Below the pieces are notes generated by a model. That model saw nothing but the letters and a program-made list of their open reading frames with translations, made no database searches and was not told where the DNA came from. Shown piece by piece: positions 1 to 6,692 of a stretch of 15,543 nt of DNA (its first letter is position 1; the number at the start of each line of letters is the position of its first letter). A program made the position numbers and the translations under genes. Location: positions 1 to 15,543 of the forward strand of contig JBMOIC010000037.1 of the NCBI GenBank assembly GCA_049317525.1, written 5' to 3'. The DNA is from UBA961 sp049317525. Its GTDB lineage: Bacteria > Bacteroidota > Ignavibacteria > Kapaibacteriales > UBA961.

Positions 1-546
1 CAGGGAATTATGTCTTTACAACAATTAACATATTCAATTGAATCAATAGAATCTGTTTATTTAGGGGGCGTAAGTGTAGGTGGTAAAAAAGCAATAAATG
101 ATTTTTCTGTGAAAGAAACTTTGACATTAGCTTTAATGGTATCAACAAAAAAAATGCCATTGCGTATGACGGTGAATATTGCTGTAAAGAATCCGAATAA
201 AGGAATGGGTGAATCAAATGGCTTTAATGGATCTGCAACATTAAAAAGTATGGATTGGCGATTATTGATAGATGATATACCAACGATAAATGGAAATCTT
301 TCAAAACCATTTGAGATACCTGGTAATGGACAAACTACAATAGTCCCTTTAGAAATGAGTGTAGAGCTTTATGAATATTTAGAGCAGAAAGGTTATGAAG
401 GAATGGCTAATCTTGCACTTGCTGTATCTGGTTTAGGCGGTGGTGGAGCACGTTTAAAAATTGATGCATTACCAACAGTATCAACTTTTATTGGTGATAT
501 ACAGTATCCAAATAGAATAACTATAGTAGATAAAGAATTTAGATAA
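1..546 (+). CDS. LEA type 2-like family protein (5' end outside window)
   Basis: The reading frame is open to the left edge; the first in-frame ATG is at 10. No signal sequence is visible, and relatives that I recall from Bacteroidota start with a lipoprotein signal about 20-25 residues further upstream. I therefore read this as a partial gene, although a start at 10 cannot be excluded. The visible part has the layout of LEA14-like beta-sandwich proteins. An amphipathic stretch leads to 'VKNPNKG' (about residue 63 from the edge), the conserved 'x-x-NPN' turn of the fold. It is followed by 'MDWRLLIDDIP', an 'IPGNGQT' loop and alternating beta strands ending in 'ITIVDKEF'. The exact role of these probable envelope lipoproteins is not known. 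The stop codon lies one base from the stop of the opposing sua5 gene. The family call is from pattern memory, not a search. Confidence 0.7.
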   Translation, partial: QGIMSLQQLTYSIESIESVYLGGVSVGGKKAINDFSVKETLTLALMVSTKKMPLRMTVNIAVKNPNKGMGESNGFNGSATLKSMDWRLLIDDIPTINGNLSKPFEIPGNGQTTIVPLEMSVELYEYLEQKGYEGMANLALAVSGLGGGGARLKIDALPTVSTFIGDIQYPNRITIVDKEFR

Positions 547-547
547 A

Positions 548-1495
548 TTATGTGCTGGAAGCTTTTTCTACTCTATTGGCTAATCCAGGACTTTTGATAC
601 GATCAGCATGAGGAAATAATATGATAATATCAGCAATATTTCCTGCATCAGCCGAACGGAGAACATCATAAAATGTAGATTCTTTTAAAGGAATAAGTTC
701 AGAAAATTGTGTAGTGATATGAGTAGATAATTTTAAAGATTGGGGAAATCTGTTTAATAAATGTAAAAACTCTTCTGATGAAGAAGTCAAGTGTATCGTA
801 GCTTTAGGGGCATAATGTCTGTATTTTATACCAGGTGACAGTGGATTATCTTGTGCAACTTGATTATTTACAATTTGTATTCCAGTTTTTTCAGCTATCA
901 TTTCTGCAGTAATAATACCAGGACGTAAAATTGTCGGTATTGGATCTACCAATAATACAGTGGATTCTATTCCAATTTCACAAGAACCTCCATCAAGAAT
1001 ACCATCAATTTTTCCATCTAAATCTTGCAAAACATGTATAGCTTTTGTTGGCGAAGGTTTGCCAGAAATATTTGCAGAGGGTGCGCACACAGGACCAGAT
1101 TTTTTTAATAATGCTAATGCAATTGGATGATTTGGCATTCTGATGCCAATTGTATCTAAATTGGCTGTTGCCTGTTTGGGAATAGAATTTTTAACAGGTA
1201 ATATTAATGTTAAAGGCCCAGGAAAGAAAGCTTCTGCAAGTTTTCTGGCATTATCAGAAAAATGAGAAACTATAAGATCTATATCCTCTAAACTGCCAAT
1301 ATGGGCAATAAGAGGATTATCATCGGGACGTCCCTTAGCTAAAAAAATGGACTTCAATGCTTGCGAATTAAAAATATCAGCACCTAAACCATACACTGTT
1401 TCAGTGGGGAAAGCAATAAGCTTCCCCTGTTTTAACATTAAAGCAGCTGTATTAATATCTTCTTCTTTATTACCATCTAATGTCATTGTATCCAT
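548..1495 (-). CDS. sua5: L-threonylcarbamoyladenylate synthase (Sua5/TsaC, YrdC domain plus Sua5 domain)
   Basis: This cytoplasmic enzyme makes threonylcarbamoyl-AMP from threonine, bicarbonate and ATP. That is the first step of t6A37 modification of ANN-reading tRNAs, including tRNA-Asn. The protein has 315 residues, the long Sua5 form. The YrdC domain (about 10-205) shows 'PTETVYGLGA' (30-39), 'KGRP' (54-57), 'PGPLT' (92-96) and 'PSANISG' (139-145), the K-R/S-N set that binds substrate, then 'ILRPG' (179-183). The inter-domain linker 'SPGIKYRHYAP' (220-230) is typical of Sua5 and leads into the C-terminal domain, which ends in 'GLANRVEKASS'. The ATG at 1495 lies 5 bases after the stop of the S10 peptidase, so the two are probably cotranscribed; another ATG lies three codons inside. 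No terminator is evident beyond its end. Confidence 0.95.
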   Translation of the reverse strand: MDTMTLDGNKEEDINTAALMLKQGKLIAFPTETVYGLGADIFNSQALKSIFLAKGRPDDNPLIAHIGSLEDIDLIVSHFSDNARKLAEAFFPGPLTLILPVKNSIPKQATANLDTIGIRMPNHPIALALLKKSGPVCAPSANISGKPSPTKAIHVLQDLDGKIDGILDGGSCEIGIESTVLLVDPIPTILRPGIITAEMIAEKTGIQIVNNQVAQDNPLSPGIKYRHYAPKATIHLTSSSEEFLHLLNRFPQSLKLSTHITTQFSELIPLKESTFYDVLRSADAGNIADIIILFPHADRIKSPGLANRVEKASST

Positions 1496-1500
1496 CAGTC

Positions 1501-3021
1501 TTATTTTCCTAATACAGATGAATAATAATTTCTGATATCTTGAGTAAAAGTAACAAGAGATTCTTTTTCTATGTACATCATATGCCCAGATTTATAGTAT
1601 TTCATACTAATATTATTTTTTAATGAGGGGTCTAGATGTAAGTGATTGATAGTATATTCTGATGCAAAAAATGGAGTAGCTAAATCATACCAACCATTTG
1701 CTATAAATACTTTTAGAAAATGGTTTTTGCTCATTGCACTTCTTAAAGATTCTCCAACATTAGGGAAACCTTTTTCTGCACTTCCCCAATTCCAAGGTTG
1801 TACACGGCCTGTTAAGATTTCATATGGAAGGTCACTTTCAAAGCCTAAGTCTGATCTCATATAATGATGTTGAACTGCGGTGAAAGGCCCGTAAATGACT
1901 CCATTATAGCTTGGATCATATTCAAAACTATCTCCGGCTGCATCAATATCAATTCCTGTAAATCTGCTGTCTAAACGCCCTACAGTTTTTCTATCTGTTC
2001 TTAATAATTCTTTAGTAAATCTAAAAATATCAATACGATTATTACACGATCTAATAAATTGTTTAGAAAGCCCAGTATATCTACTTAATGTGATTGCAAT
2101 AGCATCATGAGTAGATTCATCTACAGCATCACCTTTTGCTAAATATGAAAAGTATTCACCCAAAGCCCAATTTCTAATTTCTTGTAGTGTTTTTTCTTGA
2201 TTAACCTGAAGATCTGCTGCTAACTTATTATAATACATAGCGGTTGCAGCATAAGTAGGAAGAAATAAAACATTTGGCAATTCATTTGATGTAGAAAATC
2301 GTAAAGTTTGAAAATCTAAAACCATAGAAATCAATACAATTCCATTTACATACATTCCATGTCTATCAGCAAGATGATTTGCTAATCCAGCAGCACGTGT
2401 AGTTCCATAGCTTTCTCCGGCCAAAAATTTAGGAGAAACCCAGCGTTTATTTTGTGTAGTATATAGTCTAATAAAATTACCAACAGAAGCAATATCTTCA
2501 TCAATACCGTGAAATTGTTCCTTTTTTTCATCTTTAGCCGGACGGCTATATCCTGTTCCAACTGGATCGATAAAAACTAAATCAGTAAATTCTAGCCATG
2601 TAAATTCATTGTCCACCATTGTTCCTGGTGGCATTAAGGCATCTCCTTTATCAGACAAAACAACTCTTTTTGGTCCTAATGCTCCCATATGTAACCACAC
2701 AGATGAAGAACCGGGCCCTCCATTAAATGCATAAGTTATAGGCCTTTGTTCCAATGAACTATTGTCTTTTGTATATGCAGTATAGAACATAGTAGCTTTT
2801 AGATTCCCTTCTTCGTCTGTTATTTTCATATATCCAGTTGTGGCTGTATATGAAATAACTTTACCATGAATAGTTACTGATCCTTTTGTAATTATTGGAG
2901 GAGCAATTGGCAAAGATTCATTTTTTGCATGTTGTTTATCATCTGCTATTGCAGCTACTGTTTCACTCATAGTTAATAATCCTAAAAGACAAAAGAAAAG
3001 AATATTAATCGACACTTTCAT
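1501..3021 (-). CDS. Serine carboxypeptidase-like exported peptidase (family S10)
   Basis: This is a predicted exported alpha/beta-hydrolase that removes C-terminal residues from peptides. I chose the ATG at 3021 (506 residues, 'MKVSINILFF...'). Extending to 3033 needs a TTG and only adds four residues before a good signal peptide (about 1-25, ending near 'TVAAIA'). Diagnostic S10 motifs are all present: the oxyanion-hole segment 'NGGPGSSS' (100-107), the nucleophile elbow 'GESYG' with Ser204, 'NGWYDLATP' with Asp446 and 'SGHMMY' with His480. The triad is therefore intact. Length and motif spacing fit the bacterial S10 group common in Bacteroidota. The gene follows the SDR gene by 70 bases and precedes sua5 by 5 bases. 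I could not find a convincing promoter in the 70-base gap. Substrate is unknown. Confidence 0.92.
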   Translation of the reverse strand: MKVSINILFFCLLGLLTMSETVAAIADDKQHAKNESLPIAPPIITKGSVTIHGKVISYTATTGYMKITDEEGNLKATMFYTAYTKDNSSLEQRPITYAFNGGPGSSSVWLHMGALGPKRVVLSDKGDALMPPGTMVDNEFTWLEFTDLVFIDPVGTGYSRPAKDEKKEQFHGIDEDIASVGNFIRLYTTQNKRWVSPKFLAGESYGTTRAAGLANHLADRHGMYVNGIVLISMVLDFQTLRFSTSNELPNVLFLPTYAATAMYYNKLAADLQVNQEKTLQEIRNWALGEYFSYLAKGDAVDESTHDAIAITLSRYTGLSKQFIRSCNNRIDIFRFTKELLRTDRKTVGRLDSRFTGIDIDAAGDSFEYDPSYNGVIYGPFTAVQHHYMRSDLGFESDLPYEILTGRVQPWNWGSAEKGFPNVGESLRSAMSKNHFLKVFIANGWYDLATPFFASEYTINHLHLDPSLKNNISMKYYKSGHMMYIEKESLVTFTQDIRNYYSSVLGK

Positions 3022-3091
3022 ATAATAATCCAAAGAGAATAAGTATGTACAATCATTAAATGTAAAATCTATATAGGAACTGATAATACTA

Positions 3092-3871
3092 TTATAATTC
3101 TTTATGCACCAAAGTAGTGCTGGCTTGAGCTGTTGGTAAAATTAAGATATCTGCAATAGTTATATGGGGTGGCCTTGTGGCACAAAATATAACTGTATCA
3201 GCTATATCTTCACCTGTTAATGGTATAAATCCATTATATACAGATGATGCTTTTTGAGAATCTCCATGAAATCGTACAAGTGAGAATTCTGTTTCTACCA
3301 TTCCGGGGTCTATATTTACAACTCGTATTCCTGTTCCATTCATATCAATTCGTGTAGCAGCAGAAAGAGTTCTGGCTGCAGCCTTAGTTGCACAATATAC
3401 ATTTCCACCAGGATAAACTTCACGTCCTGCAATTGAAGCTATATTAATAATCATTCCTGTTTTTCTTTCTGCCATTTTGGGTGCGATACATCTTGTAACA
3501 TATAAAAGCCCTTTGATATTAGTATCTATCATTTCTTCCCAATTTTGCAAAATCCCATCTTGAATTTTTTCAAGACCTCGGCTTAAACCAGCATTATTAA
3601 TTAATACATTAATATCTTTCCAATCATCAGATAATGATTCAAATAATAATGATACTTCGTTTTGATGTCTTATATCACATTGCTGTGTTAAAATATGAGT
3701 ATCAGGATATACTAACAGAATTGCATTTTTTACTTCATTCAATTTTTCAATTCTGCGTGCAATTAATAATAATTTTGCGCCTTGTTCTGCGAATTTAAAA
3801 GCGCATGCTGCACCTATACCACTAGAAGCTCCGGTGATACAAATCACAGTGTTTTTTAAAATAGTATTCAT
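3092..3871 (-). CDS. Short-chain dehydrogenase/reductase, YdfG-like, probably NADP-dependent
   Basis: This is a classical SDR of 259 residues with a Rossmann fold. Visible motifs are the cofactor loop 'TGASSGIG' (13-20), 'ARR' (38-40), whose Arg residues suggest NADP(H), Asp66 for adenine, 'NNAG' (92-95), and the catalytic set Asn118-region, Ser146, Tyr159 and Lys163. After the active site comes 'NIDPGMVETEFS'. The C-terminal part, with 'PPHITIADILILPTAQAS', resembles the YdfG group, which oxidises L-allo-threonine, serine and 3-hydroxy acids. The substrate here is inferred only. It is cytoplasmic, with no signal peptide. The ATG at 3871 is 18 bases after the stop of the acetyltransferase gene, which suggests cotranscription with it. 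Confidence 0.92.
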   Translation of the reverse strand: MNTILKNTVICITGASSGIGAACAFKFAEQGAKLLLIARRIEKLNEVKNAILLVYPDTHILTQQCDIRHQNEVSLLFESLSDDWKDINVLINNAGLSRGLEKIQDGILQNWEEMIDTNIKGLLYVTRCIAPKMAERKTGMIINIASIAGREVYPGGNVYCATKAAARTLSAATRIDMNGTGIRVVNIDPGMVETEFSLVRFHGDSQKASSVYNGFIPLTGEDIADTVIFCATRPPHITIADILILPTAQASTTLVHKEL

Positions 3872-3889
3872 GTTTTAATGATATAGTTA

Positions 3890-4384
3890 TTATGTATTAG
3901 CTAATATTTGTAAAGCAGATTCATCCATTCTATAGGGAAACCACTCTTTCATATGAACAGCGCCAAGATTTTCATAAAATATTTGAGCGGAAGTATTCCA
4001 ATCTAAAACAACCCATTCCATACGTCCACATCCTGAATTCAGGGCTTTTCTAGCAAGAAATTTCATAATAAAAGCACCTATTCCTTTAGATCGAAACTCA
4101 GGTTGAACATAAATATCTTCCAGATATAAGCTTGGTTTAGCTAAAAAAGAAGAATATGAATAGAATATGATGGTATATCCAATAGTTTTTTTTTCTGAAT
4201 AAATAAGGTATGCTTCTATCCTAGAATTGTTTTCAGTACAATCTATAAAAAGTCTTTGTTTGGCTTCATAACTAGGTTTAGAGAGATGTTCAAAATCTGC
4301 TAATTCTTCAATTAAAGAAAAAAATGCATCAAAATTCTCTTTTGAAACAGCACATATTTGGGGTATATCTATCACGTATTGCAC
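3890..4384 (-). CDS. GNAT N-acetyltransferase, similar to diamine/thialysine acetyltransferases (SSAT)
   Basis: This 164-residue protein has one acetyltransferase domain. The acetyl-CoA loop is 'QPEFRSKGIG' (94-103), matching Q/RxxGxG/A, preceded by the strand 'LYLEDIYV'. 'WNTSAQIFYENLGA' carries the conserved Tyr137. The run from 'LEDIYV' through 'FYxxLGA' to 'EWFPYRM' resembles spermidine/spermine N-acetyltransferases and the related thialysine enzymes, so a small polyamine or amine substrate is a reasonable guess, not shown. The start is unusual. There is no ATG near the N-terminus, and a TAA lies in frame directly before the GTG at 4384. The start must therefore be this GTG or the GTG three codons on (4375). 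It is the first gene of the minus-strand run and diverges from the tRNA gene. Confidence 0.87.
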   Translation of the reverse strand: MQYVIDIPQICAVSKENFDAFFSLIEELADFEHLSKPSYEAKQRLFIDCTENNSRIEAYLIYSEKKTIGYTIIFYSYSSFLAKPSLYLEDIYVQPEFRSKGIGAFIMKFLARKALNSGCGRMEWVVLDWNTSAQIFYENLGAVHMKEWFPYRMDESALQILANT

Positions 4385-4411
4385 TTAATTATGTGAAATT
4401 CATAAAATATT

Positions 4412-4443
4412 TTTGCTCAATATAAGCAAATCGCTTATTTTTG
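4412..4443 (+). promoter_or_regulatory. Bacteroidota-type promoter of the tRNA-Asn gene
   Basis: TTTG at 4412-4415 and TATTTTTG at 4436-4443 are separated by 20 bases. They match the known Bacteroidota -33 (TTTG) and -7 (TAnnTTTG) elements exactly. Transcription would begin about 4449, some 8 bases before the mature tRNA. It is also the only clear promoter that could serve the VOC gene beyond the tRNA. Confidence 0.7.
4422..4438. repeat. Short inverted repeat overlapping the tRNA promoter
   Basis: ATAAGC (4422-4427) and GCTTAT (4433-4438) form a perfect 6-bp inverted repeat around a 5-base centre. It occupies the spacer and touches the -7 element. It could be a protein-binding site for the divergent tRNA-Asn/acetyltransferase promoters, but a repeat this short can also arise by chance in A/T-rich DNA. 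Confidence 0.3.
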
Positions 4444-4456
4444 CGTTCCATTCAGT

Positions 4457-4533
4457 TCCGACTTAGCTCAGCTGGTTAGAGCATCTGACTGTTAATCAGA
4501 GGGTCCGCGGTTCAAGTCCGCGAGTCGGAGCCA
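4457..4533 (+). tRNA. tRNA-Asn (anticodon GUU)
   Basis: A complete cloverleaf can be drawn by hand. The acceptor stem TCCGACT (4457-4463) pairs perfectly with AGTCGGA (4523-4529). The D arm contains AGCTCAGCTGGTTAGAGC. The anticodon stem TCTGA/TCAGA (4484-4488/4496-4500) encloses the loop CTGTTAA, with anticodon GTT at 4491-4493. The T arm is CGCGG-TTCAAGT-CCGCG. The discriminator is G4530, and the 3' CCA is encoded (4531-4533). The anticodon reads AAC/AAU codons, so this tRNA is itself a substrate of the t6A pathway that the nearby sua5 gene serves. Confidence 0.97.
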
Positions 4534-4535
4534 TT

Positions 4536-4568
4536 AAAGCCATCACGAATTTCGAGATGGCTTTTTTT
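4536..4568 (+). terminator. Intrinsic terminator after tRNA-Asn
   Basis: AAAGCCATC (4536-4544) pairs perfectly with GATGGCTTT (4556-4564), and the T-run continues to 4568. The 11-base loop contains a further small CGA/TCG pairing. It begins 3 bases after the tRNA CCA end and stops only 14 bases before the ATG of the VOC gene. Confidence 0.85.
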
Positions 4569-4582
4569 ATTTTAAGGAATAT

Positions 4583-4981
4583 ATGAATCAACAATTAATA
4601 CAAATAAGTGTATTAGTAAGGGATTATGATGAGGCAATTGTGTTTTATACACAAAAGCTTGGCTTTGTACTTTTAGAAGACACTGCTTTGAGTGAAACGA
4701 AAAGATGGGTGAGAATACAACCTGAAGGAAATCAAGGTGGATGTACAATTCTATTAGCTAAAGCTGTAAATGCCGAACAAATTTTAGCAATAGGCAATCA
4801 AACAGGTGGAAGAGTCTTTCTATTTTTACATACTGATAATATAGACAGAGATTATTCCAATTATAAAAGCAAAGGGATAGAGTTTATTGGTGAACCAAGA
4901 AGTGAAAACTATGGAAAGGTAGTAGTATTTAAGGATATATATGGGAATCTTTGGGATTTAATAGAACCTATTAAGGAATAG
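4583..4981 (+). CDS. VOC superfamily protein (glyoxalase/bleomycin-resistance/dioxygenase fold)
   Basis: This 132-residue protein has a single vicinal-oxygen-chelate module pair. The N-terminal half shows 'ISVLVRDYDEAIVFYTQKLGF' in pieces: a beta strand, 'RDYDEA' (13-18), then 'FYTQKLGF' (21-28). The second half ends with 'FKDIYGNLWDLIEP', where Glu128 is the usual C-terminal metal ligand. The first ligand position is normally His at the end of strand 1, but here it appears to be Gln7, so the metal site may be altered. VOC proteins of this size include lyases, thiol transferases and dioxygenases; sequence alone does not show which. The ATG at 4583 is 14 bases after the tRNA terminator. The last 11 bases overlap the opposing gene's 3' end. 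Confidence 0.88.
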   Translation: MNQQLIQISVLVRDYDEAIVFYTQKLGFVLLEDTALSETKRWVRIQPEGNQGGCTILLAKAVNAEQILAIGNQTGGRVFLFLHTDNIDRDYSNYKSKGIEFIGEPRSENYGKVVVFKDIYGNLWDLIEPIKE

Positions 4982-5546
4982 TAGTTTTTTTACTTTGATT
5001 GTAGTTTTCTGGGCTCATTGTAGAAAATACGATCGTTTCATTTCCTGACTTTACAGATTCTGGAATAGCCCCATTATAACGGAAATACCGATTATCTGCT
5101 ATAATGTTTGGTCCAAAACTACAAGCAGTCATTCCCTCGACAGTTTTAACCACTATATGTTTCTTGGTAAAATCAAAAGACAGCTTACAAAAACCTGTCT
5201 CACCTGGTAGTTTATAATTATATATACCTTTATTATTCTTAATCAATAATCTTCCATACAGTGTTCCTACATTATAAGAGGGAAAACCAGAGGATATATC
5301 AAAATAGAATAAGACAGTGGAATCAGTTTCAGGGTAAATATATAAGCTTCCAGATGGTCCTAATTCTTGGGAACCACCTGTAATTGGAGAAATTGTTGGG
5401 TCATGATGTTCTTCTACAGTAAATCCATAACTATATGTGCCTGCTATTCTTGCTGTGCGCCTTTTAGCTGGCTCATTGGGTGTTTCAGCATAGCTTATTC
5501 TAATAAAAACAAAAGCCAAACAGAATACTAATAATTGAAACTTCAT
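4971..5546 (-). CDS. Secreted protein of unknown function
   Basis: I do not recognise this 191-residue protein with certainty. It has a clear signal peptide (about 1-20, 'MKFQLLVFCLAFVFIRISYA'). A basic stretch follows, then 'IAGTYSYGF' and a series of alternating hydrophobic strands, consistent with a small beta-barrel or lipocalin-like fold in the periplasm or cell surface. Two cysteines in the mature part, Cys120 and Cys142, could form a disulfide. 'CSFGPNIIADNRYFR' looks like a conserved closing motif, but I cannot name the family. It is a single-gene unit, diverging from the 2-oxoglutarate oxygenase across 181 bases and overlapping the VOC gene by 11 bases at its 3' end. Confidence 0.75.
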   Translation of the reverse strand: MKFQLLVFCLAFVFIRISYAETPNEPAKRRTARIAGTYSYGFTVEEHHDPTISPITGGSQELGPSGSLYIYPETDSTVLFYFDISSGFPSYNVGTLYGRLLIKNNKGIYNYKLPGETGFCKLSFDFTKKHIVVKTVEGMTACSFGPNIIADNRYFRYNGAIPESVKSGNETIVFSTMSPENYNQSKKTTIP

Positions 5547-5727
5547 ATATTCCTAAAGAAAATAATGCTAATTCAATGTATGCTAACATAGATTATGCCA
5601 AACAGCAATTATTACTTAAAATCATTCTTTATTTTTTCATTTTTATTATTCATATTCTTATTTCCAGATATAATTATCAATGATTCTTATTTTACGCTTA
5701 TATTAGTGAAGAATTTTAGGACATACG

Positions 5728-6690
5728 ATGAGTGAACAATTTATACCTCGTTTATTTCTCCCTGACTATACTCAGGGAAATGTTGAACAAAAAAAACAGT
5801 TTTCGCAGCAATTAGGTAAGGCTTTTAATGAAACCGGCTTTGTCACCATAGCTAATCATGGAATTGATCAACAGTTGATTGATGATTTATATTCTGAAAT
5901 ACAGAGTTTTTTTTCCTTAGATGAGCATATCAAAAAGAATTATGAAATTCCAGGCCTATTTGGCCAAAGAGGTTATACAAGTAAAGAAAAAGAAAAAGCC
6001 AAAAATGCTAATACCCCAGATTTAAAAGAATTTTGGCAATGTGGCCAAACAGTTACTGATGGCGACCCAGTAAAAGATATATATCCAGAAAATATCTTGA
6101 TTACCGAGTCTCCTTCTTTTAATCAAGTAATGATAGATATTTATGCCCAATTAGAACATATGGGCAGACAATTATTAATGGCTATTGCCGAATATTTATC
6201 ATTGCCTGTAAATTACTTTGAGGAATATGTGCATAATGGCAATTCTATTTTAAGGGCATTACATTATTTTCCTATAGAAAATCCAGATGCATTACCAGAA
6301 GATGCGGTACGTTCAAGTGCGCATGAAGATATCAATTTGATTACATTATTGATTGGAGCTAGCGCAGATGGATTGCAAGTATTAAAAAGAGATGGAACAT
6401 GGTTTGCTGTCCAAGCGCAAGGTGAAGATATAGTGGTGAATGTGGGTGATATGTTACAAACATTAACAAATAATGTTTTACAGTCAACAACTCATCGGGT
6501 TGTAAATCCACCTAGAGAATTAATGGGTACTTCACGATTTTCAGTTCCATTCTTTTTACATCCTAAATCATCTATGAGTTTAGCTTGTTTAGGTTCTTGT
6601 ATAAGTGCTGAAAATCCAAAAGCTTATAAGGATATTACCGCCGGAGAATATTTAGATCAGCGTCTTAGAGAAATTGGATTAAAAATGTAA
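5728..6690 (+). CDS. 2-oxoglutarate/Fe(II)-dependent oxygenase, isopenicillin N synthase family
   Basis: This is a predicted soluble non-haem iron oxygenase of 320 residues, a usual length. The N-terminal DIOX_N region (about 7-120) contains 'ETGFVTIANHGI' (35-46) and 'GQRGYTSKEKEKAKN' (79-93). The catalytic double-stranded beta-helix has the iron triad His199-x-Asp201 ('AHEDINLIT') and His256 ('TTHRV'), plus Arg270-x-Ser272 ('SRFSVPFF'), the pair that normally binds the 2-oxoglutarate carboxylate. Presence of Arg-x-Ser favours a 2-oxoglutarate cofactor, though true isopenicillin N synthases keep this pair too. Substrate is unknown; Bacteroidota carry such genes outside antibiotic clusters. 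The ATG at 5728 has no clear ribosome-binding site. The stop is 2 bases from the opposing ygiD stop, and its probable terminator lies inside ygiD. Confidence 0.92.
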   Translation: MSEQFIPRLFLPDYTQGNVEQKKQFSQQLGKAFNETGFVTIANHGIDQQLIDDLYSEIQSFFSLDEHIKKNYEIPGLFGQRGYTSKEKEKAKNANTPDLKEFWQCGQTVTDGDPVKDIYPENILITESPSFNQVMIDIYAQLEHMGRQLLMAIAEYLSLPVNYFEEYVHNGNSILRALHYFPIENPDALPEDAVRSSAHEDINLITLLIGASADGLQVLKRDGTWFAVQAQGEDIVVNVGDMLQTLTNNVLQSTTHRVVNPPRELMGTSRFSVPFFLHPKSSMSLACLGSCISAENPKAYKDITAGEYLDQRLREIGLKM

Positions 6691-6692
6691 TT

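Noticed and set aside
3022..3033. Longer start (TTG at 3033) for the S10 peptidase
   Set aside because: It adds only four residues before an ATG that begins a well-formed signal peptide; the ATG at 3021 is the simpler start.
3083..3095. Palindrome ATAATA-C-TATTAT at the end of the SDR gene
   Set aside because: It is A/T-only, with a one-base centre and no following T-run on the minus strand, so neither a terminator nor an operator can be argued.
4457..4533. tRNA gene as an integration site for a mobile element
   Set aside because: No integrase, no repeated copy of the tRNA 3' end and no change in base composition are visible beside it.
4968..4991. Possible terminator at the end of the VOC gene (CTATT-AAGG-AATAG, then seven T)
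   Set aside because: The stem has only five mostly A/T pairs and the T-run starts three bases later, so it would be weak; kept only as a note.
5565..5586. Direct repeat ATGCTAA (5565-5571 and 5580-5586) upstream of the unknown secreted gene
   Set aside because: Two 7-base copies 15 bases apart are helically off-phase and easily arise by chance in A/T-rich DNA; no third copy is seen.
5728..6690. Reading the IPNS-type oxygenase as part of a beta-lactam or other natural-product cluster
   Set aside because: No peptide synthetase, acyltransferase or other biosynthetic genes are nearby; the family is broad and common outside such clusters.
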